A stretch of DNA of 22,158 nt from Pseudomonadota bacterium (GTDB lineage: Bacteria; Pseudomonadota; Gammaproteobacteria; Burkholderiales; Methylophilaceae): assembly GCA_029549705.1 (NCBI GenBank), contig JAKPIR010000238.1:1-22158 (forward strand). Reading direction: 5' to 3'. Below are positions 7,141 through 14,488 of this stretch, piece after piece. A program made the position numbers and the translations under genes. Numbering within the stretch: position 1 is the first letter of the stretch; every line of letters begins with the position of its first letter. The notes below the pieces were generated by a model that had not been told where the DNA came from, searched no databases, and worked only from the letters and a program-made list of their open reading frames with translations.

Positions 7141-7965
7141 CTATAGCGTTAAAGAACCTGTAAATACCGTGACGGCAGGCCCCGTCATCATCACGGGCGA
7201 GTTGCCGCCTAACCAGGCAATGTGTAGCTCACCACCGCGTGCGGTCACTTTCACTGGCGACTGTAACCGGCCTAACTGAATGCCGGCAACAACCGCCGCA
7301 CAGGCACCGGTGCCGCATGCCAGCGTTTCGCCGCTACCACGCTCAAACACCCGCAGTTTGATGTGATGCGGGTCAATCACTTGCATGAATCCTGCATTCA
7401 CGCGCTCAGGAAAGCGCGGATGCACTTCAATTTGGCTTCCGAGCGCCACCACTGGCGCGGCTTCTACGTCTTCTACAATTTGCACTGCGTGCGGATTACC
7501 CATCGAAACGATCGCAATAATCACATCTTGTCCGCCAACGTTCAGCGCATAACTCGTCGCCGCGTGATTAGCAATAAATGGGATTTCACTCGGCGCAAAT
7601 CTCGGCGCGCCCATATTCACAGTCACCAGACCATTATTTTCTAATTTTGGTGTGATGATACCACTGGCAGTTTCAACGCTGATTTCGCGCTTGTCAGTTA
7701 ATTTCTGGTCGACTACAAAGCGCACAAAACAGCGCGCGCCGTTGCCGCATTGTGATACCTCAGAGCCATCGGCGTTAAAAATACGATATTTAAAATCGGC
7801 GATGGTTGAAGGTTCAACCAGCAGCAACTGATCAAAGCCAACGCCAAATTGGCGATGCGCGAGCGCTTTAATTTGTGCAGGCGTGAGCGCCACGTTTTGA
7901 TGAATGGCGTCAATCACCATAAAATCATTGCCGGCACCCTGCATTTTTGTGAAATTCAAATTCAT
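7141..7965 (-). CDS. dapF: Diaminopimelate epimerase
   Basis: Converts LL- to meso-diaminopimelate for lysine and peptidoglycan synthesis, in the cytoplasm, without a cofactor. The two catalytic cysteines fall at Cys73 (SQCGNGARC) and Cys217 (ACGTGAC) when the start is ATG at 7965, giving 274 aa. A longer frame reaches 8067, but its first 34 residues are unlike the family, whose proteins begin with M-x-FTKMQGAGNDF. No clear ribosome site precedes the 7965 start, so translation initiation is weak or unusual. It is the first gene of the dapF-DUF484-xerC operon. Confidence 0.96.
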   Translation of the reverse strand: MNLNFTKMQGAGNDFMVIDAIHQNVALTPAQIKALAHRQFGVGFDQLLLVEPSTIADFKYRIFNADGSEVSQCGNGARCFVRFVVDQKLTDKREISVETASGIITPKLENNGLVTVNMGAPRFAPSEIPFIANHAATSYALNVGGQDVIIAIVSMGNPHAVQIVEDVEAAPVVALGSQIEVHPRFPERVNAGFMQVIDPHHIKLRVFERGSGETLACGTGACAAVVAGIQLGRLQSPVKVTARGGELHIAWLGGNSPVMMTGPAVTVFTGSLTL

Positions 7966-8115
7966 CTGATTATTATAATTGTAAGTGCCAGCAGAAAACA
8001 CTTTATTTATGCTAAAGCAGCGCTTGAAGCACTTGCAAGCCAGAGGGTTTACATTCTCTGAAGGCAATCGTTTTTCTCAGCCAAATTTGGTTTTTTTTCG
8101 TGCTGTTACAAGTGC

Positions 8116-8187
8116 AACCTTTTTTGATGCTCTGCGAGCCTTGTAAATAAAGGCTCGCAGAGCATCAAAATTTTCTCGAGGAAAATT
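8116..8187 (+). repeat. Dispersed palindromic repeat, copy C (perfect 21-bp stem)
   Basis: The stem pairs 8122-8142 with 8150-8170 without a mismatch around loop GTAAATA. It is followed by TTTTCTCGAGG, the CTCG flank shared by the family. This is the most symmetrical of the five copies and could act as a terminator in either direction between two divergent genes. Confidence 0.9.
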
Positions 8188-8255
8188 CGGCCAATAATGA
8201 ACGCAAAAATATCGCGTAATCAAGTCACTAGAGTTACAAATTATTGACAAGATTG

Positions 8256-8286
8256 TTGGCAACTTCTTCCTCTTATTAGGTAGAAT
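8256..8286 (+). promoter_or_regulatory. Possible metK promoter
   Basis: TTGGCA (8256-8261) is followed after 19 nt by TAGAAT (8281-8286). A better -35 sequence, TTGACA (8244-8249), lies upstream but too far from any good -10. The 19-nt spacing is longer than ideal, so this is tentative. Transcription would start just before the structured leader. Confidence 0.35.
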
Positions 8287-8294
8287 GTCTGCTC

Positions 8295-8394
8295 GATGTT
8301 GACCTGGTGTTTATCCTTTAGCCTTTAGTGATAAACATCATTTCATTTTAATTTACTTATTTTCAAACACGAAAGTTTGAAATTTACCCCAAGG
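8295..8394 (+). promoter_or_regulatory. Structured 5' leader of metK, class unknown
   Basis: Two hairpins precede the start codon. The first pairs 8306-8315 with 8330-8339 (10 bp with one G-U, 14-nt loop). The second pairs TTTCAAAC (8361-8368) with GTTTGAAA (8375-8382) around ACGAAA, ending 8 nt before the AAGG ribosome site (8391-8394). GATGTT (8295-8300) competes with the first hairpin for AACATC (8334-8339), so two alternative folds exist. I cannot match it to a known SAM riboswitch class. Regulation by SAM or an upstream product is speculation. Confidence 0.4.
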
Positions 8395-8401
8395 CGCACT
8401 C

Positions 8402-9577
8402 ATGAACCAAACCGTGAACTCTTATCTTTTTACTTCAGAATCTGTTTCTGAAGGTCATCCAGACAAACTCGCAGACCAAGTATCCGACAGTATTTTAGAC
8501 GCGATTCTCGCACAAGACCCTACCGCGCGCGTTGCCGCAGAAACTTTAGCGAATACCGGACTCATTGTTTTAGCGGGTGAAATTACAACAACCGCTAATG
8601 TGGACTACATTAAAGTAGCGCGCGATGCGATTAAGCGCATCGGCTATGACAATACCGAATACGGCATTGATTACAAAGGTTGCGCGGTGCTGGTGGCTTA
8701 CGATAAGCAATCGCCCGACATCGCCCAAGGCGTGGATAACGCCAATGATGACCCGCTAGACCAAGGCGCGGGCGACCAAGGCTTGATGTTCGGCTACGCC
8801 GTGAATGAAACACCGCAATTGATGCCGCTTCCGATTTGGCTGAGCCATCGCATTATGGAGCGCCAAGCAGCGTTGCGTAAAGATGGCCGCCTACCGTGGC
8901 TACGCCCAGATGCAAAATCGCAAGTGACCATTCAATATGTGGATGGTAAGCCGCACAAAATTGATACGGTGCTAGTGTCAACCCAGCATGCGCCAGAAAT
9001 GAGCTTGGATGCCATTCGTGAAGCAACCATTGAAGAAATTATTAAACCGATGTTGCCCAAAGAGCTGATTAAGGGCGAGATTAAATACTTGGTGAACCCA
9101 ACAGGCCGCTTTGTTGTGGGCGGTCCACAAGGCGATTGCGGTTTAACTGGCCGTAAAATTATTGTAGATACCTACGGTGGCGCAGCGCCGCATGGCGGCG
9201 GAGCGTTTTCAGGTAAAGACCCTTCAAAAGTAGACCGTTCAGCCGCCTATGCAGGCCGTTATGTGGCTAAAAATATCGTGGCAGCGGGTTTGGCAGATAA
9301 ATGCCTAGTTCAAGTTTCATACGCAATTGGTGTGGCACAACCGACCAGCGTGATGGTAGAAACTTATGGCACGGGCAAAGTGTCCAACGAAGTGTTGACG
9401 GCTTTGGTGCTAGAACACTTTGATTTACGCCCGAAAGGCATCGTTAAAATGCTTGATTTGCTGCGCCCAATTTACGCTAAAACAGCCGCTTATGGTCATT
9501 TTGGTCGCGATGAGCCAGAATTCACCTGGGAAGCTACAGACAAAGCAGCTGCATTAAAAGCCGCGGCAGGTTTGTAA
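8402..9577 (+). CDS. metK: S-adenosylmethionine synthetase
   Basis: Makes S-adenosylmethionine from methionine and ATP in the cytoplasm. Motifs visible are GHPDK (18-22, ATP binding), the GAGDQG hexapeptide (122-127) and the glycine-rich GGGAFSGKDPSKVDRS near 265-280. Length of 391 aa is normal for the bacterial enzyme. AAGG at 8391-8394 lies 7 nt before the ATG. It opens the activated-methyl cycle block on the plus strand, and its product, once used for methylation, becomes the substrate of the next gene, ahcY. ahcY has its own promoter, so the two need not be co-transcribed. Confidence 0.98.
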   Translation: MNQTVNSYLFTSESVSEGHPDKLADQVSDSILDAILAQDPTARVAAETLANTGLIVLAGEITTTANVDYIKVARDAIKRIGYDNTEYGIDYKGCAVLVAYDKQSPDIAQGVDNANDDPLDQGAGDQGLMFGYAVNETPQLMPLPIWLSHRIMERQAALRKDGRLPWLRPDAKSQVTIQYVDGKPHKIDTVLVSTQHAPEMSLDAIREATIEEIIKPMLPKELIKGEIKYLVNPTGRFVVGGPQGDCGLTGRKIIVDTYGGAAPHGGGAFSGKDPSKVDRSAAYAGRYVAKNIVAAGLADKCLVQVSYAIGVAQPTSVMVETYGTGKVSNEVLTALVLEHFDLRPKGIVKMLDLLRPIYAKTAAYGHFGRDEPEFTWEATDKAAALKAAAGL

Positions 9578-9614
9578 TGATTCACGTTGATATTCAATTC
9601 GCTTTGTTAAGTAT

Positions 9615-9644
9615 TTGCTTACCGAATTGAAAAAGTAATATAAT
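9615..9644 (+). promoter_or_regulatory. Sigma-70-type promoter of ahcY
   Basis: TTGCTT (9615-9620) and a perfect TATAAT (9639-9644) are separated by 18 nt. The start of transcription would fall near 9651, a few bases before the riboswitch P1 stem, as expected for a riboswitch-led mRNA. Confidence 0.8.
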
Positions 9645-9656
9645 TCAAACAATTAA

Positions 9657-9763
9657 CCGAGGAACGTTGCGAGGGTAGGTGCACATCGTCAAAAGCATCT
9701 GCCCCTAGGCTCGGTTTTCAAGCCGCCAACTTAAAAGCGTTTGGCAAACTTGTAACGGCGTTC
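9657..9763 (+). promoter_or_regulatory. SAH riboswitch (S-adenosylhomocysteine aptamer)
   Basis: The core reads CCGAGGAACGTTGC, then GCCCCTAGGCTCGG, with the downstream conserved AACGGCG. P1 is CCGAG/CTCGG (9657-9661/9710-9714). A hairpin of variable length (about 9673-9705) lies between. The pseudoknot pairs GAACG (9662-9666) with CGTTC (9759-9763); the usual family pair is GAGCG/CGCTC, so the two bases have changed together. SAH riboswitches usually activate ahcY when SAH accumulates. Placement directly before ahcY, together with the antiterminator logic below, makes this a confident call. Confidence 0.93.
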
Positions 9764-9820
9764 ATTTTATTAACCGACTGTTCGGTGAAGTAAAGTGAAA
9801 CGCCGTTTTGCTTTTTTACG
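9754..9820 (+). terminator. Riboswitch expression platform: mutually exclusive terminator
   Basis: AACGGCGTT (9754-9762) is exactly complementary to AACGCCGTT (9799-9807), with an inner ACCGA/TCGGT hairpin (9773-9777/9782-9786). TTGCTTTTTT follows. The 5' arm overlaps the aptamer pseudoknot strand (9759-9763), so ligand binding should block the terminator and allow read-through into ahcY. This mechanism is inferred from the pairing and agrees with an ON switch. Confidence 0.8.
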
Positions 9821-9854
9821 TCAGCAACAGTCACAAAATTTTAAGGATTTAATG

Positions 9855-11264
9855 ATGAACGCTGTGACTAATTTTAAAGATTACATTGTTGCTGATATCA
9901 ACTTAGCAGCTTTTGGCCGTAAAGAAATTGCCATCGCCGAAACTGAAATGCCAGGCTTGATGGCGATTCGCCAGGAATACGCCAAAGCGCAACCGCTCAA
10001 AGGCGCGCGCATTACCGGTTCTTTGCACATGACGATTCAAACCGCAGTGCTGATTGAAACGCTGAAAGACTTAGGGGCAGAGGTGCGTTGGGCATCATGT
10101 AATATTTACTCCACACAAGACCACGCGGCGGCGGCGATTGCAGCGGGCGGTACACCAGTATTTGCCATTAAGGGTGAAACACTCACTGAATATTGGGATT
10201 ACACGCATCGTATTTTTGAGTGGACAGATGGTGGTTACTCCAACATGATTTTGGACGATGGTGGCGATGCAACACTGTTATTACATCTTGGCACACGTGC
10301 TGAAAAAGATTTATCTGTGATTGCAAACCCAACGAGTGAGGAAGAAATCTGCTTGTTTGATGCGATTAAAGCGAAACTTAAAACCGACCCTACCTGGTAT
10401 TCAACACGCTTAAAACAGATTAAAGGTGTTACGGAAGAAACCACCACAGGTGTACATCGTTTGTACCAAATGCATAAAGAAGGCAAATTGGCTTTTCCGG
10501 CCATTAACGTGAACGACTCTGTGACAAAATCAAAATTCGATAACTTGTATGGCTGTCGTGAAAGCTTAGTGGATGCGATTAAGCGCGCCACCGATGTGAT
10601 GATTGCGGGCAAAATAGCTGTGGTGTGTGGTTATGGTGATGTGGGCAAAGGCTCAGCTCAAGCCTTGCGAGCGCTTTCAGCCCAAGTGTGGGTCACTGAA
10701 ATTGACCCAATTTGCGCGCTACAAGCCGCCATGGAAGGCTACCGTGTTGTCACCATGGATTACGCAGCAGCGCATGGCGATATTTTCGTGACGGCCACGG
10801 GCAATTACCATGTGATTACCCATGACCACATGGCTAAAATGAAAGACCAAGCCATCGTATGTAACATCGGCCATTTTGATAATGAAATTGATGTTGCCAG
10901 CTTAGAACAATACGAATGGGATGAAATTAAACCGCAGGTTGACCACGTGATTTTCCCTGACGGTAAAAAAATTATTCTATTGGCCAAAGGCCGTTTAGTG
11001 AATTTAGGTTGCGGCACTGGCCACCCAAGTTATGTGATGAGTTCAAGTTTTGCCAATCAAACCATTGCGCAAATTGAATTATTTACGCAAACTGCCAATT
11101 ATCCTGTCGGCGTTTATACGTTGCCCAAGCATTTAGATGAAAAAGTCGCGATTTTGCAATTGAAAAAATTGAATGCGCAATTGACGACACTCACCGATGA
11201 ACAAGCCAATTACATTGGTGTTTCTAAATCAGGCCCGTATAAACCAGACACTTACCGTTATTAA
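9855..11264 (+). CDS. ahcY: Adenosylhomocysteinase (SAH hydrolase)
   Basis: Splits S-adenosylhomocysteine into adenosine and homocysteine, relieving product inhibition of methyltransferases. An NAD-binding GYGDVGKGSA lies at about 259-268, an ILDDGGDAT substrate block in the N-terminal third, and the C-terminal KPDTYRY reaches into the neighbouring subunit's NAD site. I chose ATG at 9855 (469 aa): AAGGA (9843-9847) is 7 nt upstream, and the protein then begins MNAVTNFKDY. The adjacent ATG at 9852 would add one Met. An in-frame GTG at 9795 lies within the riboswitch terminator and is not a credible start. Expression is probably induced by SAH. The next gene begins 24 nt after its stop. Confidence 0.97.
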   Translation: MNAVTNFKDYIVADINLAAFGRKEIAIAETEMPGLMAIRQEYAKAQPLKGARITGSLHMTIQTAVLIETLKDLGAEVRWASCNIYSTQDHAAAAIAAGGTPVFAIKGETLTEYWDYTHRIFEWTDGGYSNMILDDGGDATLLLHLGTRAEKDLSVIANPTSEEEICLFDAIKAKLKTDPTWYSTRLKQIKGVTEETTTGVHRLYQMHKEGKLAFPAINVNDSVTKSKFDNLYGCRESLVDAIKRATDVMIAGKIAVVCGYGDVGKGSAQALRALSAQVWVTEIDPICALQAAMEGYRVVTMDYAAAHGDIFVTATGNYHVITHDHMAKMKDQAIVCNIGHFDNEIDVASLEQYEWDEIKPQVDHVIFPDGKKIILLAKGRLVNLGCGTGHPSYVMSSSFANQTIAQIELFTQTANYPVGVYTLPKHLDEKVAILQLKKLNAQLTTLTDEQANYIGVSKSGPYKPDTYRY

Positions 11265-11287
11265 GTGATTTTAAAAGGAGTCGCCAC

Positions 11288-11632
11288 ATGAAATTATTAT
11301 TAGCTTGGGTATTAAATGCATTGGCACTGTTAGCGGTGGCTTATTTAGTCCCCGAGATTCATGTGGCGAATTTTCTCACCGCGTTGATTGCGGCAGTCTT
11401 TATTGGCCTCGCCAATATTCTGATTAAGCCCATTTTGACGGTGCTGACACTGCCCATCACCATTATTACCCTTGGGCTTTTTATACTGGTCATCAATGGC
11501 TTATTGTTTTATGCCGTTGGTAATTTGCTGCAAGGGTTTGAAGTCAAAACGTTCACAGCAGGCATTATTGGTGCGATTGTGTACAGCATTATTTCGTGGC
11601 TTCTTAGTGCGCTATTGATTGAAAAAGACTAA
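11288..11632 (+). CDS. Phage-holin-4-2-like membrane protein (YvlD family)
   Basis: A 114-residue protein with four likely membrane helices (about 3-20, 27-45, 50-75 and 87-110). It resembles the YvlD/DUF360 family, nominally 'phage holin family 4', with the characteristic NILIKPILTVLTLPITIITLG loop (about 43-63). Despite the name, there is no phage context here. AAAAGGAG gives a strong ribosome site. It lies between ahcY and metF, an order I recall from other betaproteobacteria. A function in the methyl cycle is not established; co-transcription with the enzymes is likely because the gaps are only 23 and 38 nt. Confidence 0.85.
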   Translation: MKLLLAWVLNALALLAVAYLVPEIHVANFLTALIAAVFIGLANILIKPILTVLTLPITIITLGLFILVINGLLFYAVGNLLQGFEVKTFTAGIIGAIVYSIISWLLSALLIEKD

Positions 11633-11670
11633 TAATAGCCCGCAGGCAATCATCTTTAAATAAGAATGAA

Positions 11671-12507
11671 ATGAATAACAATATACCTCTCAGTTTTGAG
11701 TTTTTTCCGCCAAAAACAGCGGAAGGCATAGATAAGCTACGTGAAACACGCCAGCAGCTTGCCAAATATGCCCCTGAATTTTTTTCAGTCACCTTCGGTG
11801 CAGGCGGCTCAACGCGTGACAGAACCATGGATACCGTGCTAGAAATTCAAGCGGAAGGTTTTTCAGCTGCGCCGCATATTTCATGTATTTCATCGAGCAA
11901 ATCTGAAATTAGAGAGTTACTGCATGCTTACCAGTCACATGGCATTCAGCGCCTTGTCACATTGCGCGGTGACGTGCCGTCGGGCGAAGTGAGTAGCGGC
12001 GATTTTCGCTATGCCCTTGAGTTAGTGGAGTTTATTCGTGCAGAAACAGGCAATTATTTTCATATTGAGGTGGCGGCTTACCCAGAATTTCACCCAGAAG
12101 CACGCAGCCCAGCGGCCGATTTGCTGAACTTAAAACGCAAAGTAGAGGCAGGGGCGAATTCGGCCATTACCCAATATTTTTACAATGCGGATGCGTATTT
12201 TCGGTTTATTGACCAATGCGCCACCGCCAATATCAATGTGCCGGTTGTGCCTGGTATTATGCCGATTTATAACATTACCCAGCTGGCGCGCTTTTCTAGC
12301 GTGTGCGGTGCAGAGATTCCACGCTGGCTGAAAATGCGGCTGGAAGAATACGGCGATGATATTCAGTCATTGCGTGCATTTGGCATTGATGTGGTGAGTG
12401 AGTTGTGCGCACATTTGCTAGAGAGCGGTGTGCCAAGCTTGCATTTTTATACGCTTAATCAAGCCGGCATCATCAGTAATATTATTGAAAATATCAGCGC
12501 AGAATAA
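11671..12507 (+). CDS. metF: Methylenetetrahydrofolate reductase
   Basis: A flavoprotein that reduces 5,10-methylene-THF to 5-methyl-THF, the methyl donor for remaking methionine from the homocysteine released by AhcY. Motifs are FEFFPPK (9-15, with the catalytic Glu10), SVTFGAGGSTRDRT (about 39-52), PHISC (about 70-74) and the ITQYFYNADAYFRF block (about 161-174). Length of 278 aa fits the bacterial single-domain enzyme. It is the last gene of the ahcY unit. No methionine synthase gene is in the window, so the cycle is completed elsewhere. Confidence 0.97.
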   Translation: MNNNIPLSFEFFPPKTAEGIDKLRETRQQLAKYAPEFFSVTFGAGGSTRDRTMDTVLEIQAEGFSAAPHISCISSSKSEIRELLHAYQSHGIQRLVTLRGDVPSGEVSSGDFRYALELVEFIRAETGNYFHIEVAAYPEFHPEARSPAADLLNLKRKVEAGANSAITQYFYNADAYFRFIDQCATANINVPVVPGIMPIYNITQLARFSSVCGAEIPRWLKMRLEEYGDDIQSLRAFGIDVVSELCAHLLESGVPSLHFYTLNQAGIISNIIENISAE

Positions 12508-12563
12508 CGGATTTTTGCGCGCGGTGGCCCTCGCTTAAAACAGCCTTCAAAATAGCTTAATTC

Positions 12564-12690
12564 CACCCGAGAAAAAATAAATGCTCTGCAGGCCTTGTAA
12601 ATAAAGGCTTTCGCATTCGACTTAGTGCTTTAGCACTTAGCGAGAATGGTGATGCCAAGAACTGGTACAGAGCATCAAAAAAGGTTGGTG
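12564..12690 (-). repeat. Dispersed palindromic repeat, copy D, split by a 58-nt insert
   Basis: The left arm ATGCTCTGC (12581-12589), the centre CCTTGTAAATAAAGG and the outer right arm CAGAGCAT (12668-12675) with its AAAAAAGGTTGG flank match the family. Between AAGGCT and CAGAGCAT lie 58 nt (about 12610-12667) that replace the expected CG or TG. The insert folds on itself (CATTC/GAATG around AGTGC/GCACT, 12614-12648). The element sits between the convergent metF and smg genes. Confidence 0.8.
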
Positions 12691-12767
12691 TTTGATTTAA
12701 CCTATTTTTGGCTTATTTTTTTTAACTTTTCGGTAGTAACGGTAAAAGATTAGCGCGTTGAAAATCA

Positions 12768-13241
12768 CTAATGTAGGGTAGGTTTTTGCTTACTCATCAA
12801 AACATCTTCAATAAATAAGTAATCTTTGGTGTGGTCTTTGCCCGTTTGACTGGCACCCCAAGTGGTCATGAGTACAATCCAGCGAATCTCATCCACGCTA
12901 ATTTCATTTTGCGGTAAGTGCATGGCCAATTCAAGAATAATTTCGCGCTGCGCGGAATTTAAAATATTGGCCTGCTCTAAAAATAAAATAAAACTGATGC
13001 TCTCCAAGGTGACCTTTTTAAGCTCATCCTCGGCAAAAATGCGTGTGCTGGTAAATTTTGGCGGTTGAAAAATATCGGGCTGACTGGTTTTATGCTCAAG
13101 CTGATTAAACCAATGAAACGCACCATTGATGTCCTGCTCATCAAATCCCGCGGCAACCAGCTCTTTTGACAGCGTATATTCGTCTGGCCTAGCATGCGTA
13201 TCAATGTAGTTTTCAAACATATATACTAATACTTCAAACAT
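12768..13241 (-). CDS. smg: Smg protein (DUF494)
   Basis: A 157-residue cytoplasmic protein of the Smg/DUF494 family, the same length as E. coli Smg. Family features are the N-terminal MFEVLVYMFENYI, the FHWFNQLE block (about 42-49), RIFAEDE (about 67-73), LEQANILNS (about 88-96) and a C-terminal IRWIVLMTTWG (about 119-129). Molecular function is unknown. It follows dprA, as smg follows smf/dprA in many proteobacteria. Gap to dprA is 119 nt with no other gene, and the ribosome site is weak. topA, often the next gene, is replaced here by repeat D and convergent metF. Confidence 0.94.
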   Translation of the reverse strand: MFEVLVYMFENYIDTHARPDEYTLSKELVAAGFDEQDINGAFHWFNQLEHKTSQPDIFQPPKFTSTRIFAEDELKKVTLESISFILFLEQANILNSAQREIILELAMHLPQNEISVDEIRWIVLMTTWGASQTGKDHTKDYLFIEDVLMSKQKPTLH

Positions 13242-13360
13242 TATCTTTTATCGCCCTAAGTCATGGATTGGTACAATTGCGTGGAACGCATGGATAAGAT
13301 GGCGATGTAGCGCGGCAGAATCAAACTGCCAAAATCTACGTCGTAAGAAGAGCGGTTAAG

Positions 13361-14476
13361 TTAGACAATGCGTTGATAATTTCCACCCGCAAGGCTCGCC
13401 ACACTTCCTTCTAATTCCAATAGCATAAGCATGGAGGAAACCTCACTGACGGTCAAGTCACTCAAATGGACTAAGCGGTCAAAGGCGATGGGTTCAAAGC
13501 CCATTAAATCAAGTAAAAACTGATGATTGCCGGTTTGCGGCGTAGCTTCATTTTCATGGCTACTCACAGCGCTTTTTTGCTGCTTGTGTTGTCTTGATAA
13601 GCCCAATTCCTCTACAATATCTTGCATATCATCCACCAATTTAGCGCCTTGTTTAATGAGTTGATGGCAACCTTTTGACATTGGCGAGTGAATAGAGCCA
13701 GGGATGGCAAAGACTTCACGACCTTGCTCACCCGCGAGACGTGCGGTGATTTGAGAGCCACTTTGCAGATTGGCTTCAACCACTAAGCAACCCAAGCTCA
13801 AGCCACTGATGATACGGTTCCGCTTTGGAAAATTTTGCGGCTTAGAAGGCGTGCCCAAAGCGAATTCAGAAATAATCAAGCCATGCTCGACAATTTGGTG
13901 CGCCAAATGACGATGTTTGGCTGGATAAACAATATCAAGCCCCGTACCTACCACGGCAATCGTGGCGCCATTTGCCTTCAACGCCCCACGGTGGGCGGCG
14001 CCATCAATGCCAAGCGCCAATCCGCTCACAACACATAAACCGTGATGACATAACCCTTCAGAAAAAGCTTCAGCATTTTTTTCGCCCTGCACAGAAGCGT
14101 TGCGGCTACCTACTATGGCAATACTCGCTTGGTTTAATAAAGTAAGATTGCCTTTTGCGTATAAAAAAGGTGGGGGGTCGTTGATTTCAAGTAAAAGTTG
14201 CGGGTATTGCGCATCTGCGAGCGTTACTAGGTGATTATTCGGCTGTGATAGCCAATCCTGAGATGCTTTGAGGTTATCTTCAGTGAAATCTTGTTTGATA
14301 TCTAGCGCGACTTTTTCTGAGACAACCGCTGTCAGCTGCTTAAAGCTTGCAGAAAATACTTCTGCAGGACTGCCAAAAACTTTTAACAACTGACAAAAAG
14401 TTTGTGAACCAATACCCTCAATACTGCTTAAGCGAATCCACAGCGTTTTTTCTGCAATCTCTTCACCGCTGTACAT
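13361..14476 (-). CDS. dprA: DNA processing protein DprA
   Basis: Loads RecA onto incoming single-stranded DNA during natural transformation and protects it. It has an N-terminal helix-hairpin-like region (about 10-60), a Rossmann-like core with GSRNAS (123-128) and SGLALGIDGAAH (151-162), FPKRNRIISGLS (about 216-227) and a C-terminal winged-helix region (about 310-371). Length of 371 aa is normal. It lies 12 nt after the LysM protein gene, probably in the same transcript. Presence does not prove competence, since dprA is widely conserved. Confidence 0.96.
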   Translation of the reverse strand: MYSGEEIAEKTLWIRLSSIEGIGSQTFCQLLKVFGSPAEVFSASFKQLTAVVSEKVALDIKQDFTEDNLKASQDWLSQPNNHLVTLADAQYPQLLLEINDPPPFLYAKGNLTLLNQASIAIVGSRNASVQGEKNAEAFSEGLCHHGLCVVSGLALGIDGAAHRGALKANGATIAVVGTGLDIVYPAKHRHLAHQIVEHGLIISEFALGTPSKPQNFPKRNRIISGLSLGCLVVEANLQSGSQITARLAGEQGREVFAIPGSIHSPMSKGCHQLIKQGAKLVDDMQDIVEELGLSRQHKQQKSAVSSHENEATPQTGNHQFLLDLMGFEPIAFDRLVHLSDLTVSEVSSMLMLLELEGSVASLAGGNYQRIV

Positions 14477-14488
14477 TCTTCAAGTTGA

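Larger units (their letters stand above)
7966..8401. other. 436-nt divergent spacer between dapF and metK
   Basis: It holds repeat copy C (8116-8187), a possible metK promoter (8256-8286) and a structured metK leader (8295-8394). The dapF promoter must also lie here, but I cannot place it. A 61-codon minus-strand frame crosses the repeat and is rejected as a gene. Confidence 0.7.

Noticed and set aside
7966..8067. An N-terminal extension of DapF by 34 residues
   Set aside because: The family begins close to FTKMQGAGNDF, and the catalytic cysteines fall at the standard positions 73 and 217 only with the shorter start.
8077..8262. A 61-codon minus-strand open frame upstream of metK
   Set aside because: It runs across repeat copy C, which supplies much of its sequence, and it has no ribosome site or recognisable domain.
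9795..9854. An upstream GTG start for AhcY
   Set aside because: It lies in the riboswitch terminator stem, has no ribosome site, and adds residues unlike the family; ATG at 9855 has AAGGA at proper distance.
11288..11632. The holin-like gene as a sign of a prophage
   Set aside because: No lysin, capsid, integrase or other phage gene is nearby; the gene lies in a metabolic operon, and this family is mostly chromosomal.
13242..13360. A possible tRNA or small gene between smg and dprA
   Set aside because: No cloverleaf pairing or T-loop sequence was found, and no frame has a start with a ribosome site.
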